Assembly (NCBI RefSeq): GCF_051628905.1
Contig: NZ_CP157575.1
Coordinates: forward strand, 1,240,001 to 1,304,000
DNA from: Asaia sp037151935
GTDB taxonomy: Bacteria > Pseudomonadota > Alphaproteobacteria > Acetobacterales > Acetobacteraceae
Length of the DNA stretch: 64,000 nucleotides
Direction: 5' to 3'
The notes beneath the pieces were generated by a model. It made no database searches. It saw only the letters and a list, made by a program, of their open reading frames with translations, and had not been told where the DNA came from. Below are positions 60,489-64,000 of this stretch, piece by piece. The position numbers were made by a program, and so were the translations under genes. Within the stretch, counting starts at the first letter, position 1. Each line of letters opens with the position of its first letter.

Positions 60489-61829
60489 ATGACCCGTTCT
60501 CGCCGTTTGAATGCCAAGGTCGGACACGAAGAAGTCGGCCGGTTCCTGTTTACGGGGCTGAAATCTTCACGCCTTCTGATGATCACGGGCGCAGCGGCCC
60601 TGCTTTCGGCCTGCGCCAGCGGCCCACAACGACCGCAGATACCTGTCGCGCAGGAAGCCGCCGATTACCGCGAACACGCGAAATCCTACTACGCGCCGCC
60701 CGGTCCGCCGGAAGATCCTTGGGGGCCTTATATCGAAGAGGCCTCGCAGCGTTTCGACGTACCGGGCACCTGGATCCGCTCCGTGATGATGCAGGAATCC
60801 GGCGGGCGGCTCTACGACCGCAATGGACAGTTCACGACCTCCGCTCCAGGCGCGATGGGGCTGATGCAGCTCATGCCGCCCACCTATGACGACATGCGCT
60901 CGCAGTATAATCTGGGCGATGACGCCTATGACCCGCGTGACAACATCATGGCGGGCACGGCCTATATCCGTCAGATGTATGACATCTATGGCTCGCCCGG
61001 CTTTCTTGCCGCCTATAACGATGGACCGGGCAGTCTTGACTCCTATCTGCGTCGTGGGCGCTCTCTGCCACGAGAGACACGACGTTATGTCGCCCATGTG
61101 GGGCCGCAGATTGCCGGTATCTGGCCGCGAAACCGTTCTGCTGCCGACCTGCTTGTCTCCCAGCATGACCCTTCTGCCGCCACGATGGTCGCGCAGAACG
61201 ACAGTGAGACGGCTTCCGTTCGCGCCGCATGGCGCCAGCAGGCCCAGACAGCGACCTATCATGCCGACCAGCAGGAAATGCAGGTTGCCGAGGCTCCTGC
61301 GAACAGCCGCTCTTCGGTCAGTGCCGCCTGGGCTGCCCGCGGTGTTGTGGCCACCTCGCCCTCGCGGGCAGCCCCAGTACAGATGGCAAGCCTGAACACG
61401 CAGGACGATAGCGGAACATCCTCTGACGGCGTAGCTCAGGCTTGGGCCGGCCGTGCCCCTGTGCAGCCCATTCCTGTCGGGCGACGCCTATCGGCAGAAC
61501 CCGTGCTTGCAGTCATGACGCCACGCCCTGTCCAGCGCAGCACTCAGGCGCAAGCAGCGCCGCGCGCCGGACAGTCCGGCAACTGGGCCATCCAGGTCGG
61601 CGCCTATAACTCGGCCGTGCAGGCAACACGTGCGGTTGCCCAGGCGCAGACCCATGCAGGAACTTCGCTCTCCGGCGCACGTAGTCAGGTGTCCACGGTG
61701 CAGTCGGGGCGGACACATCTCTATCGGGCGCGTCTGCTCAACCTCTCTCATGACGATGCCGTGGCAGCCTGCCGGAAGATGGGCCGCGACACACCTTGCG
61801 TGGTCGTCTCTCCGGGATCATCGTTCTGA
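60489..61829 (+). CDS. lytic transglycosylase (SLT) lipoprotein with SPOR domain
   Basis: 446 aa from ATG 60489 (AGGTGAAG upstream). Membrane-anchoring lipobox LLSAC with Cys42. SLT goose-lysozyme-like domain about residues 80-220: catalytic Glu103 in SVMMQESGGRLYD, GAMGLMQLMPPTYDDM, and AYNDGPGSLDSYL. A low-complexity Ala/Gln/Ser linker is followed by a SPOR domain (about 365-446, starting NWAIQVGAYNS) that binds denuded septal peptidoglycan. Likely acts in cell-wall turnover at division. Supplies anhydro-muropeptides of the sort handled by anmK/murQ. Confidence 0.9.
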   Translation: MTRSRRLNAKVGHEEVGRFLFTGLKSSRLLMITGAAALLSACASGPQRPQIPVAQEAADYREHAKSYYAPPGPPEDPWGPYIEEASQRFDVPGTWIRSVMMQESGGRLYDRNGQFTTSAPGAMGLMQLMPPTYDDMRSQYNLGDDAYDPRDNIMAGTAYIRQMYDIYGSPGFLAAYNDGPGSLDSYLRRGRSLPRETRRYVAHVGPQIAGIWPRNRSAADLLVSQHDPSAATMVAQNDSETASVRAAWRQQAQTATYHADQQEMQVAEAPANSRSSVSAAWAARGVVATSPSRAAPVQMASLNTQDDSGTSSDGVAQAWAGRAPVQPIPVGRRLSAEPVLAVMTPRPVQRSTQAQAAPRAGQSGNWAIQVGAYNSAVQATRAVAQAQTHAGTSLSGARSQVSTVQSGRTHLYRARLLNLSHDDAVAACRKMGRDTPCVVVSPGSSF

Positions 61830-61852
61830 CCCTGATCTTGTGCGGAGATCGC

Positions 61853-62422
61853 ATGTCCCGTCGTTTTGCCTTCCTACCCCTGCCTGCCCTGCTCGGGCTT
61901 TCTCTGATCCTTGCGGCACCTGCTGCGAGGGCGGAGCTGAAACAGGGGGCCGAGGCCCCCGATTTCACCCTGCCAGCCACTCAGAATGGCAAGGAGATGC
62001 AGTACACCCTGCGTGATGCCCTCGCCAAAGGGCCGGTCGTTCTCTATTTCTACCCTGCTGCCTTTACCAAGGGCTGCACCATGGAGGCCCATGGTTTCGC
62101 CGATGCCATGCCGCAATTCACGGCGCTCGGCGCCAGCGTCATCGGCGTATCGATGGACAAGATCAGCAAGCTCGACGATTTCTCGGTCAGCCAGATCAAG
62201 GGACAGTTTCCGGTCGCTTCTGACAGCGACGGAAAGGTCACGCGTCTCTACGACGCCAAGATGCCGATGCTCGATATTGCCCAGCGCGTCACTTATGTGA
62301 TCGCACCGGAGGGGCAGATCGTCTCGACCATCAGTTCGGAATCACCCGGCAATCACGTTGAAAAGGCCCTCGCGGCCCTGAAGACGTTCAAAGCCGACAC
62401 GATGAAGAACCGAAAGAAGTAA
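61853..62422 (+). CDS. exported 1-Cys peroxiredoxin (AhpC/TSA family)
   Basis: 189 aa from ATG 61853 with GGAG eight bases upstream. Signal peptide LLGLSLILAAPAARA-E, so periplasmic. Peroxidatic Cys75 in FYPAAFTKGCTMEAH, with the preceding Pro/Thr positions. No second Cys in the mature protein, so it is a 1-Cys type that needs an external reductant. Removes peroxides in the periplasm. It starts 23 bases after the SLT lipoprotein gene. Confidence 0.88.
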   Translation: MSRRFAFLPLPALLGLSLILAAPAARAELKQGAEAPDFTLPATQNGKEMQYTLRDALAKGPVVLYFYPAAFTKGCTMEAHGFADAMPQFTALGASVIGVSMDKISKLDDFSVSQIKGQFPVASDSDGKVTRLYDAKMPMLDIAQRVTYVIAPEGQIVSTISSESPGNHVEKALAALKTFKADTMKNRKK

Positions 62423-62468
62423 GGACTCTCGCGCTTCCTCACCCGCCGGGGAAGCGCGCCTCTCGCCT

Positions 62469-63047
62469 ATGGATAAGAAAAGCCCGACCCATCATGTTGG
62501 CTCGTCCAGAGCGTTACGCCTTCAGGACGATGTCGTCAGCACTGCCGTCTATGACGGTCCGCAAGAATGCTATCGCTACCGTCTTCATCGTGTCTGGGAC
62601 GAAACCAGGCCCACGCTCATGTGGCTGATGATGAATCCTTCGGTTGCGACCGAATATGGTGATGACCGCACCGTGGCCAAATGCCAACGCTATGCGCGAA
62701 GCTGGGGTTATGGCGCGATGTTTGTCGGCAACAGCTTTGCTTATCGCTGCACGGACCAGAAGCGTCTGCTTGAAGTGAGCGATCCGGTAGGACCGGGCAA
62801 TGACGCAGCGCTTCTCGCCATGGCGAAAGAATCCGACAAGGTCATTCTGGCTTACGGCTCGCCTACCCACCCATCCTTGAGGAAACAGGGCAACAAGGTG
62901 GCGCTCGCCCTGCATCAGGCCGGGGTCAGCTTATACGTGATGCGCCTGAGCAAAGGCGGTCGCCCGGAGCATCCGCTCTATCTGCCCGGCACTCTGGAAC
63001 CGACGCTTCTGGAGGAGAGCTTTTTCTCTGCTTTAGCGTCAGACTAG
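62469..63047 (+). CDS. DUF1643 family protein
   Basis: 192 aa. The blocks YRYRLHRVWDETRPTLMWLM, MMNPSVATEYGDDRTVAKCQ, GYGAMFVGNSFAYRCTD and KVILAYGSPTH are characteristic of DUF1643. The function is unknown. Cytoplasmic, no signal. Follows the peroxiredoxin by 46 bases on the same strand. Confidence 0.88.
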   Translation: MDKKSPTHHVGSSRALRLQDDVVSTAVYDGPQECYRYRLHRVWDETRPTLMWLMMNPSVATEYGDDRTVAKCQRYARSWGYGAMFVGNSFAYRCTDQKRLLEVSDPVGPGNDAALLAMAKESDKVILAYGSPTHPSLRKQGNKVALALHQAGVSLYVMRLSKGGRPEHPLYLPGTLEPTLLEESFFSALASD

Positions 63048-63149
63048 AGGTTCAATACTATCGTGAAAGCCTGGCTTTTCGCAGAGCGGGCGATCCTGAC
63101 CTCACCTGGCCGACGCGTGCTCTGTCGAGACATCGCATCGGCCGGAAAT

Positions 63150-63167
63150 GAGCCCCGGTGGGGGCTC
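63150..63167 (-). terminator. GC-rich hairpin after the POTRA-like gene
   Basis: Stem GAGCCCC / GGGGCTC with a 4-base loop. It lies 5 bases past the stop of the minus-strand gene and is followed by ATTTCC, a weak U-tract. Confidence 0.45.
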
Positions 63168-63172
63168 GCCTC

Positions 63173-63799
63173 TTACTTCTCGGTGATCTGATAGGTCAGC
63201 ACGACGTGATTGTCGTGGTTGGGCTGTGTCGCAACAGGCTGGATCTGCACGCCCAGATTATGCTTCTGGTAGATTTTCTGAATAGCGACCGTGTCAGCCG
63301 TGGCAGCTTCTGCCGTGACGGTGGCACCCGGATGCAGCTTTGTAGCGGCCTCGAGTTCCGCCGTCGGCACCTGCTTGTTGCCAACGAACTCGACCTTGTC
63401 GAGCACGAATGGCGCCGGAGCCGGCGCCGCGCTGGGTGCCTGCTCTTCGATCACGAGATAGAACTGCACCGTGTTCTTCACGAAGCGCTCTTTCTCGCTG
63501 AACTTGGCGCCGAGATTCTTGGCCTTGTAGAGATCGGCCACTTTCTGAACACCGGCATCGAGCTGGTCACGCGTCACGGTGTCGCCTACGTGATACGGAA
63601 GAGCCGCCATGATATCTGCGGTGGCAACAGCGCTGTTGCCTTCTACCTTGAGAATTTTGAGCGTAAGCGGCGCGCTGGCAGCAGGTGCGCTGGCGGCCAT
63701 GGCAGGCGCTACGACACCGATCACGGGCAGACAGGGCAGTGCAGCGGTTCCGGCAATAAGGGCCAGACCGGCGAGGGCGTAACGTGAGCTCGGCTTCAT
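63173..63799 (-). CDS. small exported protein with two POTRA-like repeats
   Basis: 208 aa from ATG 63799 (AAGGA upstream). Signal peptide MKPSSRYALAGLALIAGTAA ... APAMAA-S. Two similar repeats in the mature part carry the POTRA pattern. The first is LTLKILKVEGNSAVATADIM with DTVTRDQLDAGVQKVADLYK. The second is FVLDKVEFVGNKQVPTAELE with ATVTAEAATADTVAIQKIYQ. Both end in beta-strands. It has no barrel, unlike BamA or TpsB proteins. May be a periplasmic chaperone or scaffold. Family not confirmed. Confidence 0.7.
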   Translation of the reverse strand: MKPSSRYALAGLALIAGTAALPCLPVIGVVAPAMAASAPAASAPLTLKILKVEGNSAVATADIMAALPYHVGDTVTRDQLDAGVQKVADLYKAKNLGAKFSEKERFVKNTVQFYLVIEEQAPSAAPAPAPFVLDKVEFVGNKQVPTAELEAATKLHPGATVTAEAATADTVAIQKIYQKHNLGVQIQPVATQPNHDNHVVLTYQITEK

Positions 63800-63866
63800 G
63801 ATGTCGTCCTTCTGAACAGGCTCGTTCTGAGCGCGGGGATGATAGGCATCTTCCTGACCGATTGGC

Positions 63867-63890
63867 AAAACCCTGCCCTCGCAGGCAGGG
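63867..63890 (-). terminator. intrinsic terminator
   Basis: On the minus strand CCCTGCC-TGCGAG-GGCAGGG is followed by TTTT. It separates the partial gene at the window end from the POTRA-like gene. Confidence 0.7.
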
Positions 63891-63902
63891 CGGGGCGGCA
63901 GA

Positions 63903-64000
63903 TCAGTCTTCAACCTCGAGCGGCATGGACGGACGGGCCTGCGGCGTTGCGGAGGCTCCCATCGCCAGCATGTGCTCGCGATCCCAGCGCTTGGCCAAAG
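63903..64000 (-). CDS. C-terminal end of an unidentified protein (5' part outside window)
   Basis: Minus-strand frame ending at TGA 63903-63905. The last residues read LAKRWDREHMLAMGASATPQ and then ARPSMPLEVED. About 31 codons only. The frame is chosen because it ends just before the terminator. No family can be named. Confidence 0.4.
   Translation of the reverse strand, partial: LAKRWDREHMLAMGASATPQARPSMPLEVED

Overview
The window reads as chromosomal DNA of an alphaproteobacterium, most likely an acetic acid bacterium (Acetobacteraceae). This is inferred from the moderately high-GC coding style, the mix of TonB-dependent receptors with long Ala/Pro/Ser-rich N-terminal spacers, the kdp potassium operon, class I aldolase, acetolactate decarboxylase, idonate-type dehydrogenase, CbiD and MntR/MntH. 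No rRNA, tRNA or CRISPR array was seen. Most of the window is ordinary metabolic and transport chromosome. One AT-rich island (about 20.5-22.7 kb, followed by a dead IS5-like transposase) is clearly foreign.

Layout. 1-5.0 kb: end of glgB, then treZ and treY, turning glucan into trehalose. 5.1-7.2 kb: a small membrane protein and a MocR-type regulator. 7.4-16.7 kb: a translationally coupled operon of flavin-dependent monooxygenases (SfnB/DszC-like, NtaA/SnaA-like, SsuD), an FAD/NAD(P) oxidoreductase and an MFS carrier, then a TonB receptor; it looks like an organosulfur scavenging system. 16.9-20.2 kb: a 56-aa protein, an exported phosphoesterase and a di-haem cytochrome c peroxidase. 20.5-22.7 kb: a lone 718-aa CHAT (caspase-like) protease gene with an uncharacterised N-terminal half. 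22.7-23.5 kb: transposase remnant. 23.7-31.7 kb: kdp operon (a 27-aa leader ORF, kdpF, A, B, C, D, E) on the minus strand, with an intrinsic-terminator-like hairpin directly before the leader ORF start.

31.9-36.1 kb: SPFH protein, cbiD, remnant of a TonB receptor, soluble globin-coupled chemoreceptor. 36.2-38.6 kb: idonate-type dehydrogenase and MFS carrier. 38.8-42.6 kb: 47-aa lipoprotein, then an SSS-family transporter, murQ and anmK (peptidoglycan amino-sugar recycling). 42.9-45.9 kb: DUF5694-like exported protein; glsA with acetolactate decarboxylase, a likely acid-consuming pair. 46.0-51.5 kb: mntR, a methyltransferase, mntH and a TonB receptor. Related palindromic motifs lie before mntH and at the start of the receptor, suggesting a manganese uptake unit including an outer-membrane step. 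51.6-57.5 kb: YdeP-type molybdopterin oxidoreductase, fdhD, a nitrate-reductase-associated family protein, mobA, a His-rich exported protein and an amidohydrolase. 57.7-64 kb: class I aldolase, a KpsT/KpsM-like ABC exporter, an SLT-SPOR lipoprotein, an exported 1-Cys peroxiredoxin, a DUF1643 protein, a small POTRA-like protein and the tail of a further gene.

Best candidates for something new: the orphan CHAT protease in its AT-rich island; the mntH-linked TonB receptor with its shared operator motif; and the kdp leader (hairpin plus 27-aa ORF). Everything here comes from reading the sequence. No database search was possible, so family names are recognition calls.
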